From positions 1-11,652 of the forward strand of contig UQLQ01000040.1 of NCBI GenBank assembly GCA_900541905.1: DNA of 11,652 bases. Reading direction: 5' to 3'. The DNA is from an uncultured Oscillospiraceae bacterium. Its GTDB lineage: Bacteria; Bacillota; Clostridia; Oscillospirales; Acutalibacteraceae. Made by a program: the position numbers and the translations under genes. A model generated the notes under the pieces. That model was not told the DNA's origin. It did no database searches and saw nothing but the letters and a program-made list of their open reading frames with translations. Of the stretch, positions 1 to 6,583 are shown in pieces (within the stretch, counting starts at the first letter, position 1; every line of letters starts with the position of its first letter).

Positions 1-29
1 ACGGGACAAGCCGGTAATTCCTTTTTCAT
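1..29 (-). CDS. HxlR-family transcriptional regulator, N-terminal fragment (cut by window edge)
   Basis: On the minus strand an ATG at 29-27 opens a frame reading MKKELPACPV before the window ends. A purine-rich ribosome binding site (GGAAGGAAA, about 32-42 on the plus strand as its complement) precedes it. The short peptide with a Cys near residue 8 matches the start of HxlR-type winged-helix regulators, which characteristically begin with a few residues followed by a 'CP(V/I)' segment before the DNA-binding domain. HxlR proteins commonly sit divergent from the oxidoreductase gene they control, and the next gene here is a divergent NAD(P)-binding reductase. Only about 9 codons are visible, so the family call rests on this peptide plus context. 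Confidence 0.6.
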
Positions 30-67
30 ATTATTTCCTTCCCAATAGTATCTTTTTGGTAACTATA

Positions 68-81
68 GCACTTAAAAGTGC
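68..81. promoter_or_regulatory. Palindromic operator candidate between HxlR-type gene and reductase
   Basis: GCACTT-AA-AAGTGC is an inverted repeat with perfect 6-bp arms and a 2-bp centre. A second, overlapping imperfect dyad (AAGT-GCGT-ACTT, 76-87) follows. The pair lies just upstream of and touching the -35 box of the reductase promoter, and close to the start of the divergent regulator. This is where an HxlR-type repressor would be expected to bind; that assignment is inferred from position. Confidence 0.5.
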
Positions 82-85
82 GTAC

Positions 86-114
86 TTTACATATGGATAT
101 TATAGATTTATTAT
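86..114 (+). promoter_or_regulatory. Sigma-A-type promoter of the NAD(P)-binding reductase
   Basis: TTTACA (86-91) and TATTAT (109-114) are separated by exactly 17 bp, each one mismatch from consensus. The start codon lies 53 bp beyond the -10 box. The overlapping palindromes at the -35 side suggest regulation by the divergent HxlR-type protein. Confidence 0.65.
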
Positions 115-167
115 AAACTTGCAAGCAAGAAAAAACAAGCTTGTTTTATCCGAAGGAGGTCATTTTT

Positions 168-797
168 ATGAAAATTGCCGTTGTATGTGCAAACGGAAAA
201 GCAGGAACACGTATTGTGAATGAGGCGCTACAGAGAGGACTTGATGTAACTGCGGTAGTAAGAGGAGAAAATTGTTCCAATACGAAACGAGTTATTCAAA
301 AAGATTTATTTGATTTGACAGCAAATGATTTAAAAGGGTTTGACGTTGTCATTGATGCGTTTGGAGCTTGGACAGATGAAACACTTCCTCAACACAGTAC
401 ATCTTTAAAACACCTATGCGATATTTTAAGCAATACGGATAGCAGACTTTTAGTGGTAGGTGGTGCAGGTAGTTTATATACGAATCCTGAACATACACAA
501 CAACTGATGGACGGAAAAGATTTTCCGGAAATGTTCAAGCCTCTTGCTTCCAACATGGGTAAGGCATTAAATGAACTGCGAGACAGAAACGATGTAAAAT
601 GGACTTACATCAGCCCTGCTGCAGATTTCCGGGCAGACGGAGTAAGAACCGGAAAGTACATCCTTGGAGGAGAAGAATTCTTTGTAAACCAAAAAGGAGA
701 AAGCGTTATCAGTTATGCTGACTATGCAATAGCAATGGTAGACGAAGCTGTGAATGGCAATCATATCCAGCAACGAATTTCTGTTATTGCAGAATAA
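168..797 (+). CDS. NAD(P)-binding atypical short-chain reductase (NmrA/BVR-B-like)
   Basis: This 209-residue protein has a Rossmann-type N-terminus: a beta strand (MKIAVVCANGKAG, residues 1-13) leading into the nucleotide-binding loop, followed by VTAVVRG around residues 27-33 where the second strand ends. An acidic-aromatic stretch (DVVIDAFGAW) follows, and later a conserved VVGGAGSLY segment. It lacks the YxxxK catalytic pair of classical short-chain dehydrogenases, which fits the NAD(P)H-binding 'atypical SDR' group (YwnB/flavin-reductase-like). The substrate is unknown. I chose ATG 168 because AAGGAGGT (153-160) sits 7 bp upstream; an open frame extends to 141 but has no ribosome binding site. 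Divergence from an HxlR-type gene suggests induction by electrophiles or a redox signal, which is an inference. Confidence 0.85.
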   Translation: MKIAVVCANGKAGTRIVNEALQRGLDVTAVVRGENCSNTKRVIQKDLFDLTANDLKGFDVVIDAFGAWTDETLPQHSTSLKHLCDILSNTDSRLLVVGGAGSLYTNPEHTQQLMDGKDFPEMFKPLASNMGKALNELRDRNDVKWTYISPAADFRADGVRTGKYILGGEEFFVNQKGESVISYADYAIAMVDEAVNGNHIQQRISVIAE

Positions 798-836
798 AAA
801 AGAAGCAGGTTTTCATATAGAAACCTGCTTCTTTTT
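797..836. terminator. Bidirectional rho-independent terminator
   Basis: A 16-bp stem pairs 797-812 with 821-836 around an 8-nt loop (core GAAGCAGG/CCTGCTTC), with A-runs on the left arm and T-runs on the right. It can end both the plus-strand reductase and the convergent minus-strand DUF421 gene. Confidence 0.9.
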
Positions 837-837
837 C

Positions 838-1581
838 TTATTCAAAAATATCTTTTTTGTTTTCTTTTTTCAATTTTACATATACTTCAAGTGTATTGTT
901 GCAATCACAAGTGGCCAAGAAAACATCTTTGATATGAGAAACTCCCTGTGCGTGCAGCTGCTTTTTGAGCCAGGTTTCATCGTTGCCGGTATGCCTGAGA
1001 TTTTCCTGCATAATATGACCGTCCATAATCACATTAGCAACAGGGGCTTCCTTTGCGACACTGATATGCAAGTCCTGCGGTGTAACAGGCCGTTTGGTAG
1101 AAACGGGTATAAAGCTGATTTTACCATTGGTTTCAAAAATTGCAGATTGAATATCAGATAAATAAAAATATCCGTTTGTCCTGCACTCTGTCAAGAATTC
1201 GTTGATGTCTAATTTGGCCTTCTTTAAATTCTTTTCAAACAATTTTCCATTTTCGTATAACAAAAATGGCCTTCCAACCAAAAAGCGACGCGCTTTTATG
1301 GATTTCATGCTGATATAGGAAATCATAATTGCAAAAAAAGCATAAATAATCATAGCGAACAGTGGTTGCCAAACATCACCATCCAATGCTGTGGCCATTT
1401 CAGCAGCAATGGAACCGATAGTAATACCATTAATATAGTCAAACATTGTCAACTGAGAAATTTGTCTTTTACCCATAATTCGAGTTAAAATAAACAATAC
1501 AATAACAGAAGACACAGAAGTAATGACAATATAGCCGATACCTTTCCATGAAATTTCGATATTAAAAAAATCCATTGGCAT
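838..1581 (-). CDS. DUF421 (YetF/YrbG-family) membrane protein
   Basis: The 247-residue protein has three predicted membrane segments near the N-terminus (about residues 14-34, 46-64 and 72-93). These are followed by a soluble cytoplasmic domain typical of the YetF family. Family signatures include ILTRIMGKRQISQLTMFDYI (31-50) and the GRPFLLYENGK segment (about 103-113). The C-terminal part contains AIFETNGKISFIPVS, with HTGNDETWLKKQL further on. The biochemical role of YetF-type proteins is not settled; they are common in spore-forming Firmicutes. Two starts are possible. ATG 1581 lies only 3 nt from the AAGGG ribosome binding site, while ATG 1575 (MDFFN...) lies 9 nt from it and may be the real one. 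The gene lies 120 bp downstream of the TIGR04076-type gene with no terminator between, so it could be co-transcribed. Confidence 0.9.
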   Translation of the reverse strand: MPMDFFNIEISWKGIGYIVITSVSSVIVLFILTRIMGKRQISQLTMFDYINGITIGSIAAEMATALDGDVWQPLFAMIIYAFFAIMISYISMKSIKARRFLVGRPFLLYENGKLFEKNLKKAKLDINEFLTECRTNGYFYLSDIQSAIFETNGKISFIPVSTKRPVTPQDLHISVAKEAPVANVIMDGHIMQENLRHTGNDETWLKKQLHAQGVSHIKDVFLATCDCNNTLEVYVKLKKENKKDIFE

Positions 1582-1701
1582 ATACCCTTCTTCATAAAAT
1601 CATTACTAGCATATCCCAAATATGTAGCTTTATTAGTATTTATTAGAAAGGTCAATCATCCCATAGCGTTTTTCTGTTTACTTTAGATATGTTTGATAGA
1701 T

Positions 1702-2049
1702 TTAATCAAAAAATTTTCCCTTATAAAAATTTTCATTTCCCAATTTTTTGGCTGTAAGTTTAAACATAACACATCCATCAGGACATACAATATCCTTACT
1801 GTATTTATCAGTTCCTCCAATATTTTCTAAATCTCCGCCGCTTCTGACAGCTTCCATAATAGGAAATAACATCATCATTACTTTTGAACAAATTCCGTAT
1901 CCCTGAGCATTGACAGGGCAGCCATAAGTACAGGAATATTTATCTCCTATTTCTTCCCCATTTCTGCAATATCGTTCTGTATGGTCGCTTCGGAGAAACC
2001 CTGTTACCTCAATCTCGAATGAATATTCTTCATCATACCATTTTTTCAT
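1702..2049 (-). CDS. TIGR04076-type Cys-rich small protein
   Basis: A 115-residue soluble protein with six cysteines. C28, C40, C44 and C54 fall in the first half (YCRNGEEIGDKYSC, TYGCP, YGICSKV). C89 and C93 form a CPDGC motif near the end. The spacing and the central helix (MMMLFPIMEAVRSGG) resemble the TIGR04076 family of uncharacterised proteins. The cysteines could bind a metal or cluster, but nothing here proves that. Start choice: the open frame extends upstream through a TTG, but that codon lies inside the GGAGGA ribosome binding site, which sits 5 nt before ATG 2049. It lies 32 bp downstream of the VOC gene and is probably in one operon with it. Confidence 0.75.
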   Translation of the reverse strand: MKKWYDEEYSFEIEVTGFLRSDHTERYCRNGEEIGDKYSCTYGCPVNAQGYGICSKVMMMLFPIMEAVRSGGDLENIGGTDKYSKDIVCPDGCVMFKLTAKKLGNENFYKGKFFD

Positions 2050-2081
2050 ATGTTCCTCCAATTTCTGATTGCTTGATAAGA

Positions 2082-2546
2082 TTATTGATTCAATAATTTT
2101 GTTAAATCCTCAGCAGAAGCGTCCATTTTACTTGATATTTCTTCCATCGTCATACCTGTAGAAAGAAAACGTTGAATTACCATTTTCATATCTTCCCCAA
2201 CTTCTATCATATGTCCGTCTAAATCATAGAAACGAATTACGCGCTGTCCCCAGGTATGTTCTATTACTTCTCCCAAATATTCTATATTGGGATACTCTTT
2301 CAACTTCATCAAGAACTCGTCAAAGTTACTTGTTTCAAAGACAATTTCTACATTGTTCGATTTTTTTAATACTTTTTCCTTTGGCAGATTCACAAGCCAG
2401 TCAAAATTCTGTTGTAAAGCCAAACCGCAAGTAAAAGAGATATTTATTCCATAGTCTTGATAGATTTCTAATCCAAATAAATCTTCATAAAACTTTTTTG
2501 CAGCTTCAATATCTGAAACTGATATTACGGTACAGGTGTATTTCAT
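2082..2546 (-). CDS. VOC-superfamily (glyoxalase/bleomycin-resistance fold) protein with helical C-terminal extension
   Basis: Residues 1-118 form a vicinal-oxygen-chelate domain. It has a first beta strand (YTCTVISVSDI), then the AAKKFYEDLFGLEI helix, and near the end HTWGQRVIRFYDLDGHMIEVGE. In that last strand E115 is at the usual metal-ligand position and H97 is a possible second ligand. The 'FYDLDGHMIEV' strand is a hallmark of the family. Residues 119-154 add a short helical tail (GMTMEEISSKMDASAEDLTKLL) that looks like a small helix-turn-helix; such tails occur in clostridial VOC proteins. The substrate cannot be told from sequence. The start ATG 2546 follows GGAAAGGA at good spacing. 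No clear terminator or promoter was found in the 283 bp between this gene and the siroheme gene. Confidence 0.85.
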   Translation of the reverse strand: MKYTCTVISVSDIEAAKKFYEDLFGLEIYQDYGINISFTCGLALQQNFDWLVNLPKEKVLKKSNNVEIVFETSNFDEFLMKLKEYPNIEYLGEVIEHTWGQRVIRFYDLDGHMIEVGEDMKMVIQRFLSTGMTMEEISSKMDASAEDLTKLLNQ

Positions 2547-2829
2547 TTTAGATTATCCTTTCCCATTTGTTATCAAAACATAGAAATGATGAATTCTCTT
2601 TTTATTGTCACAAAGCTTTTGCTATTGCATATAAAAACAAAATTCAAGACAACTTTTCAGCTCAATTTCCTAAAACATTTTCATAACATAATATATCTGT
2701 ATAGCGTATTTGTAGTTACGTTGATATAACGCATTCATTGTATGGATGAGTTGCAGTATCTTAATTACAACAATGCAAAGCATTATTCCAAAAATGGAGC
2801 CACATTTGTTAGGTGCTTCAATGACACGA

Positions 2830-3768
2830 TTACTGTTCTTTTGTTGGAATATCCAAAGATAAAATATCTGCTTTTTGTTCCAGCAATTTATCGTCTGAAA
2901 TATCGGATAAAAATGTTTCAAAGCCAACTCGGTCGATGACAGCACCAAAACGTTCTTTTTGATAACCGTTACTGCGATACCAAAGCAAAGATTTTTCCAA
3001 CAAGCGTTCCATTTCTTCCAGATGATAATATTGTGGTAAGACAGTTCCCATGCGGGTTGTTTTTCCCCATGTTCCACCTACAAAAATACGGAACACAGGT
3101 TCTGCTTCTTTTTCAATAGCACCAAAATGGCAGGCATTGCTGCAAATGCCGCAATGAATACAAGAGGTATCGTCAATCTTTAATTTTCCGTTTTCTAAAA
3201 TTGCAGCATGAACAGGGCAACGTTTTTCTACAGCACATACGCGACAGGAACGGCAATGTTCATCCTTATATTGAAATAAAACGTGACCTTGAATACCAAA
3301 GTCATTTAAACTGGGTTTCATACAGCTATTGGGACATCCTCCTACAGCTATTTTAAACTTATGAGGGAGTTTTACTGTTTGCCATGCCTCAAAAAATGTA
3401 TGATGCAGCTGTTCTGCAATTGCTTGTGTATCACAATTTCCATAGATGCAGGTTGTACCTTTACAAGCAGTAACAGCACGTATTTTAGCGCCTGTTCCTC
3501 CGATGGTCATATTTTGTTTGGCTACATGATTGCGTACATCATCAATATGTTCAAATGGAATTCCCGGAATTTCAACGGTTAATCTGGTAGTAAACGTGAC
3601 TGTTCCATTGCCATATTGTTCCGCACATTCTGCTAAGTTTTTTAATTGTTCCGCGGACAAGACACCGTTTTTGGTAATGGCGCGCCCTGAAAAACAGTTT
3701 GTCCCTCTGTTTTGTAAAAATCCCAGTGATTTTGCATGTGAAATTTGTGCGGGCGTTAATTTTGACAT
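2830..3768 (-). CDS. Siroheme/4Fe-4S reductase-like protein with fused 2x[4Fe-4S] ferredoxin domain (DsrA/AsrC-like)
   Basis: The 312-residue protein has a nitrite/sulfite-reductase ferredoxin-like half (about 10-70). A siroheme-4Fe-4S domain follows, with C102-x4-C107 (ACKGTTCIYGNCD) and C145-x3-C149 (VGGCPNSCMKP). Inserted after it is a bacterial ferredoxin domain with clusters at C172/C175/C178/C184 and C203/C206/C209/C213. The last ~90 residues (from FVGGTWGK) resemble the C-terminus of the reductase domain. The layout matches the single-subunit clostridial proteins related to AsrC and DsrA (COG2221), annotated variously as sulfite reductase subunit C or '4Fe-4S binding protein'. It would reduce an anion such as sulfite or nitrite in the cytoplasm. 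The true substrate is uncertain because no AsrA/AsrB partner gene is adjacent. ATG 3768 follows AAAGGTGAG. Confidence 0.85.
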   Translation of the reverse strand: MSKLTPAQISHAKSLGFLQNRGTNCFSGRAITKNGVLSAEQLKNLAECAEQYGNGTVTFTTRLTVEIPGIPFEHIDDVRNHVAKQNMTIGGTGAKIRAVTACKGTTCIYGNCDTQAIAEQLHHTFFEAWQTVKLPHKFKIAVGGCPNSCMKPSLNDFGIQGHVLFQYKDEHCRSCRVCAVEKRCPVHAAILENGKLKIDDTSCIHCGICSNACHFGAIEKEAEPVFRIFVGGTWGKTTRMGTVLPQYYHLEEMERLLEKSLLWYRSNGYQKERFGAVIDRVGFETFLSDISDDKLLEQKADILSLDIPTKEQ

Positions 3769-3832
3769 AGATACTCACCTTTCTGACATACATTTCAATA
3801 TCTATCATTCACTTCCGTTTTAAACATTGATT

Positions 3833-3861
3833 ATTATACACAATTCGACTTTTTCTGTAAA
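3833..3861 (-). promoter_or_regulatory. Promoter of the siroheme reductase-like gene
   Basis: On the minus strand TTTACA (complement of 3856-3861) and TATAAT (complement of 3833-3838) are 17 bp apart. The -10 box is perfect and the -35 box has one mismatch. The start codon is about 65 bp downstream. Confidence 0.75.
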
Positions 3862-3868
3862 GAAAAAG
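3849..3868. promoter_or_regulatory. Inverted repeat centred on the -35 box (operator candidate)
   Basis: CTTTTTC (3849-3855) and GAAAAAG (3862-3868) are perfect 7-bp arms around the 6-bp TGTAAA that is itself the -35 element read on the minus strand. A protein bound here would cover the -35 box, so repression of the siroheme gene is the natural reading. The binding protein is unknown. Confidence 0.45.
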
Positions 3869-3909
3869 GAAAATGTTAAGTTATTCTATATCATAAATAA
3901 AGATTTTCA

Positions 3910-3926
3910 TGTTATTCTCAATAACA
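3910..3926. promoter_or_regulatory. Palindrome TGTTATT-CTC-AATAACA in the divergent intergenic region
   Basis: Perfect 7-bp arms flank a 3-bp centre. It lies 49 bp upstream of the siroheme-gene -35 box and 84 bp upstream of the -10 box of the divergent small-protein pair, so it could serve either side. The size and symmetry suit a dimeric regulator (CRP/FNR- or MarR-sized site), but no family can be assigned from sequence. Confidence 0.4.
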
Positions 3927-3982
3927 AATTGTTTTATTTTAACAACACATTTTGAAACATGATACAGATTGCATTCAAAAAT

Positions 3983-4015
3983 CCCACAAAGAAAATGTGG
4001 GTTCGATTGTATAAT
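3983..4015 (+). promoter_or_regulatory. Probable promoter of the small-protein pair, with a 6-bp dyad at the -35 position
   Basis: A perfect TATAAT lies at 4010-4015, about 42 bp before the first start codon. At 17-bp spacing there is no good -35 box. Instead an inverted repeat CCCACA (3983-3988)/TGTGGG (3996-4001) with a 7-nt loop occupies that place. The poor -35 box plus dyad suggests an activator-dependent or repressed promoter. Confidence 0.45.
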
Positions 4016-4056
4016 ATGGGTAAAATGTAGGCATACTCCCTAAAGAGGTGAGTAAT

Positions 4057-4239
4057 ATGCAAGATTTACCATTAGGATTTGAATTTGCGTTGGCACAAAA
4101 TCCTGAAGCGATGAAATTTTTTGCAAATCTAACGGAAACGGAACAAAATCAGTTGATTGAACAATCCAAAACCATGCAGTCCCGCACGGAAATGCGAAAT
4201 TTTGTGCAGCATTTGTCACAGCAGCAAGGTGGTTTTTAA
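4057..4239 (+). CDS. Small conserved-looking protein A of a coupled pair, function unknown
   Basis: A 60-residue acidic, soluble and probably all-helical protein with no Cys and no membrane segment. The core is LGFEFALAQNPEAMKFFANL followed by a helix (TETEQNQLIEQSK) and then EMRNFVQHL. The 'ALAQNPEA...F..L....' pattern is faintly like the C-terminal helical part of YdeI/OmpD-associated proteins, but that is a weak resemblance. ATG 4057 is preferred because AGAGGTG (4044-4050) lies 6 nt upstream; GTG 4048, in the same frame, falls inside that ribosome binding site. Its stop TAA overlaps the next ATG by one base, so the two proteins are probably made together in similar amounts. Confidence 0.75.
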   Translation: MQDLPLGFEFALAQNPEAMKFFANLTETEQNQLIEQSKTMQSRTEMRNFVQHLSQQQGGF

Positions 4240-4430
4240 TGGGAGCTGAATACTATTTGAAAAATGATGATTTAAGAGAGTATTTTATTTCATTGCCCCC
4301 CATTGTTCAAGATCAAATTGTAGTATCCGGCGCGGAAATTTGTACGTTAGGCGAATTAATGCAGGTTGCGGAACATTTTAAAGCAGAATTGCGCATGGGA
4401 AGAGAAATGGATGAATCTTTTCCTTCATAA
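4239..4430 (+). CDS. Small protein B of the coupled pair, function unknown
   Basis: A 63-residue acidic helical protein. Its clearest features are the LREYFISLPPIVQDQIVVSG segment (12-31), then EICTLGELMQVAEHFKAEL (32-50). It has a single Cys and no signal peptide or membrane segment. The start overlaps the stop of protein A (TAATG, 4237-4241), and there is no separate strong ribosome binding site, so translation is likely coupled. The proline-containing 'LP..VQ..I..SG.EI..L.EL' pattern looks like a conserved domain rather than random coding, but I cannot name a family. It ends directly at a strong terminator. Confidence 0.75.
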   Translation: MGAEYYLKNDDLREYFISLPPIVQDQIVVSGAEICTLGELMQVAEHFKAELRMGREMDESFPS

Positions 4431-4469
4431 AAAATCCCCTCTGAACCAATTGGTATCAGAGGGGATTTT
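4431..4469. terminator. Bidirectional rho-independent terminator
   Basis: A 14-bp perfect stem (AAAATCCCCTCTGA, 4431-4444, with 4456-4469) is topped by the self-complementary ACCAATTGGT, giving an even longer hairpin. There is a T4 tail on the plus strand and T6 on the minus strand. It separates the convergent small-protein pair and desulfoferrodoxin gene. Confidence 0.9.
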
Positions 4470-4479
4470 CTAATGTAAA

Positions 4480-4866
4480 TTATTGAATCTCTTTTTTCCA
4501 AAGACCATGCAAATTGCAGTATTCAAATACTGCTACAGGAGCGTCATGCTCAATAGAGAATGTTGCTTCCGGAGCTTCATTTGGATGCAAAGAAATTCTT
4601 TGTCCGCCATTTTCTGTTTGCAGATAAATCCATTGAATATAATGTTCTTCCAGCATAGGATGAGTAACTTCACCAACATGAACTTTTAAAGTGTTTCCTT
4701 CAATGGTAACTGCAGGAACGTGTTTTTCGGTAGCTGCATCGGTAGTATTGGCAACCAAATGTTTCATTGGTTGGCCGCAGCACATCATTGGTACGCCTGC
4801 GTCGTGAATTAAACCTGCCATATTACCGCAGTGTTCACATACATAAAATCTTTCTGTTGCTTTCAT
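4480..4866 (-). CDS. dfx: Desulfoferrodoxin (superoxide reductase, two-iron class)
   Basis: The 128-residue cytoplasmic enzyme reduces superoxide to hydrogen peroxide without making oxygen, using electrons from rubredoxin or a similar carrier. The N-terminal desulforedoxin domain keeps all four ligands of centre I: C10, C13, C29 and C30 (CEHC...CC). The catalytic centre II ligands are H49, H69, H75, C117 and H120 (EKHVP, THPMLEEHY, CNLHGLW), with the E47-K48 pair used in catalysis. The presence of both sites makes it a two-iron SOR rather than a neelaredoxin. ATG 4866 follows AGAAGGATG at 8-9 nt; the upstream in-frame ATG 4893 has no ribosome binding site. It is the last gene of the rhodanese/CoADR operon, 48 bp after the reductase, with no terminator between. 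Confidence 0.95.
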   Translation of the reverse strand: MKATERFYVCEHCGNMAGLIHDAGVPMMCCGQPMKHLVANTTDAATEKHVPAVTIEGNTLKVHVGEVTHPMLEEHYIQWIYLQTENGGQRISLHPNEAPEATFSIEHDAPVAVFEYCNLHGLWKKEIQ

Positions 4867-4914
4867 AATAATACATCCTTCTTTCTTTTTCATTTACTAT
4901 TATTTTCTAAACGA

Positions 4915-6579
4915 TCAATTTCTTTCATCTTGCTGTTCTGAAGTAACAGCGTGATAAAATTCATATCCGCCTGACAAATTAGAGCATGCAAAACCATGCT
5001 GTGTTAAAATACGGCAGGCAATATAGCTGCGTTGACCGCTTCTGCAATTAACATAGATTGTTTTTGAGACATCTAATTCATGTAAACGGTCTCTTAATTG
5101 ATTTAAAGGAATATGTATGCTTCCTTCAATGGCTCCGGCCTCATACTCTTTGTCAGTGCGAACATCAAGCAATATAACGCTTCCGTCTTTTGGAAGTTTG
5201 GAAATATCATACCAATGGTGCTGTTTTACCAAACCTGTTAAGATATTTTCAATTGCAAATCCAATCATATTCACAGGATCTTTTGCAGAAGAAAACGGTG
5301 GTGCGTATGCCAATTCCAATTCGGTTAAATCATATGCAGTCATTCCGGCTCGGATTGCGGTTGCCAGAACATCGCAGCGTTTATCTACACCTTCGTATCC
5401 TACCAATTGTGCACCTAAAATTTTTCCGCTTTGCTTTTCAAAAATGGTTTTTATCATCATATTTTTTGCATTTGGATAATAAGTTGCATGAGATGGAGAA
5501 TACGTAATGATGGTATCATAATCCAAATTGGATTGCTTTGCTTGTAATTCATGAATGCCTGTAGTCGCTACTGTCATATCAAATAGTTTTAACACAGACG
5601 TACCTTGTGTTCCTTTAAAGGAAACGTTGCGTCCGCATATATGGTCAGCTGCAATACGTCCTTGCTTGTTTGCAGGACCGGCCAGAGGAATATAAGTTTC
5701 CTGTTTGGTAACAAAATTGGTCACTGCAATGGCATCGCCTACCGCGTAAATATCAGGCTTTGAAGTACGCATATGTTCATCTACCAAAATGGCTCCTCTG
5801 GAATTACATGAAATTTCTGCCTTTTGCGCAATGGCTGTTTCTGGTTTAACCCCAACAGACATTAAAACCAAGTCAGCATTCAAAGTGCCATGACTTAACT
5901 GAACTTCAATATGAGATTTGGCTGGTATAAGAGCCTGCACTCCATTTTTTAAAATTAAGCGAATGCCATTTTCTCTGGCGTAATGTTGAACTAAACTGGC
6001 CATATCTGAATCCAATGGAGCGATAATATGCTCGGCCATTTCAACAACGGTTACGTCCAAACCTGCATGTTTTAAATTTTCAGCCATTTCCATGCCGATA
6101 TAACCACCGCCAATGACTACTGCGGATTTTGGTTTGTTTTGTTCCACATATGCACGTATCTTTAATGTATCAGGAACTGTTCTTAATGTAAAAACTCTGT
6201 TATCATCACTGCCAGGCAAATTCGGTTTAATTGGTTCCGCACCGGGAGACAAAATTAACTTATCGTAAGTCTCCTGATATAGTTCGCCTGTATTATGATT
6301 ACATACAGTAATTTTTTTGTCTCCAGTATGAATTTCAATGGCTTCTGTATTGGTTCGCACATCGATGCGGAAACGTTCATAAAAACTTTGAGGAGTTTGC
6401 AATGTCAAATTGGATTCTTCTGTAATAACACCGCCTACATAATACGGCAAACCACAGTTGGCATATGAGATATATTGACCGCGTTCCAATATAATAATTT
6501 GTGCGTCTTCATCTAAACGTCTCAATCGTGCTGCTGCAGAAGCACCGCCGGCAACACCGCCTATGATAACTACTTTCAT
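4915..6579 (-). CDS. CoA-disulfide / persulfide reductase fused to a C-terminal rhodanese (CoADR-Rhd)
   Basis: A 554-residue FAD protein. The N-terminal FAD motif is VVIIGGVAGGASAAARLRRL (3-22), and C42 in SYANCGLPYY is the single redox-active Cys of CoA-disulfide reductases. A second Rossmann motif (VVIGGGYIGMEMAENL) binds the pyridine nucleotide; the acidic residue ending its next strand (VTVVEMAE) hints at NADH preference. The FAD-associated motif DIYAVGDA and the AYAPPFSSAKDPVNMIG segment of this family are present. Residues ~457-546 are a rhodanese domain with the active loop CRSGQRS (C512). Fused enzymes of this type reduce CoA, glutathione or other low-molecular-weight persulfides and polysulfide. 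ATG 6579 is 4 bp after the stop of the free rhodanese gene, and the frame open to 6672 overlaps that gene, so 6579 is the real start. Confidence 0.93.
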   Translation of the reverse strand: MKVVIIGGVAGGASAAARLRRLDEDAQIIILERGQYISYANCGLPYYVGGVITEESNLTLQTPQSFYERFRIDVRTNTEAIEIHTGDKKITVCNHNTGELYQETYDKLILSPGAEPIKPNLPGSDDNRVFTLRTVPDTLKIRAYVEQNKPKSAVVIGGGYIGMEMAENLKHAGLDVTVVEMAEHIIAPLDSDMASLVQHYARENGIRLILKNGVQALIPAKSHIEVQLSHGTLNADLVLMSVGVKPETAIAQKAEISCNSRGAILVDEHMRTSKPDIYAVGDAIAVTNFVTKQETYIPLAGPANKQGRIAADHICGRNVSFKGTQGTSVLKLFDMTVATTGIHELQAKQSNLDYDTIITYSPSHATYYPNAKNMMIKTIFEKQSGKILGAQLVGYEGVDKRCDVLATAIRAGMTAYDLTELELAYAPPFSSAKDPVNMIGFAIENILTGLVKQHHWYDISKLPKDGSVILLDVRTDKEYEAGAIEGSIHIPLNQLRDRLHELDVSKTIYVNCRSGQRSYIACRILTQHGFACSNLSGGYEFYHAVTSEQQDERN

Positions 6580-6583
6580 TATC

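Noticed and set aside
754..1161. 135-codon plus-strand frame overlapping the DUF421 gene
   Set aside because: It is antisense to a recognisable family member, has a phenylalanine-rich start arising from a terminator and T-runs, and has no ribosome binding site.
2700..2745. Possible hairpin between the VOC and siroheme genes
   Set aside because: Only about 4 bp of GCGT/ACGC can pair, with a large loop and no T-tail, so it does not qualify as a terminator.
2670..3077. 135-codon minus-strand frame at the 3' end of the siroheme gene
   Set aside because: Most of it is an out-of-frame shadow of the siroheme gene. The part beyond 2830 has no start signal and no recognisable family.
5117..5507. Two plus-strand frames of 105-120 codons
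   Set aside because: Both lie antisense within the CoADR-rhodanese gene and show no ribosome binding site or domain.
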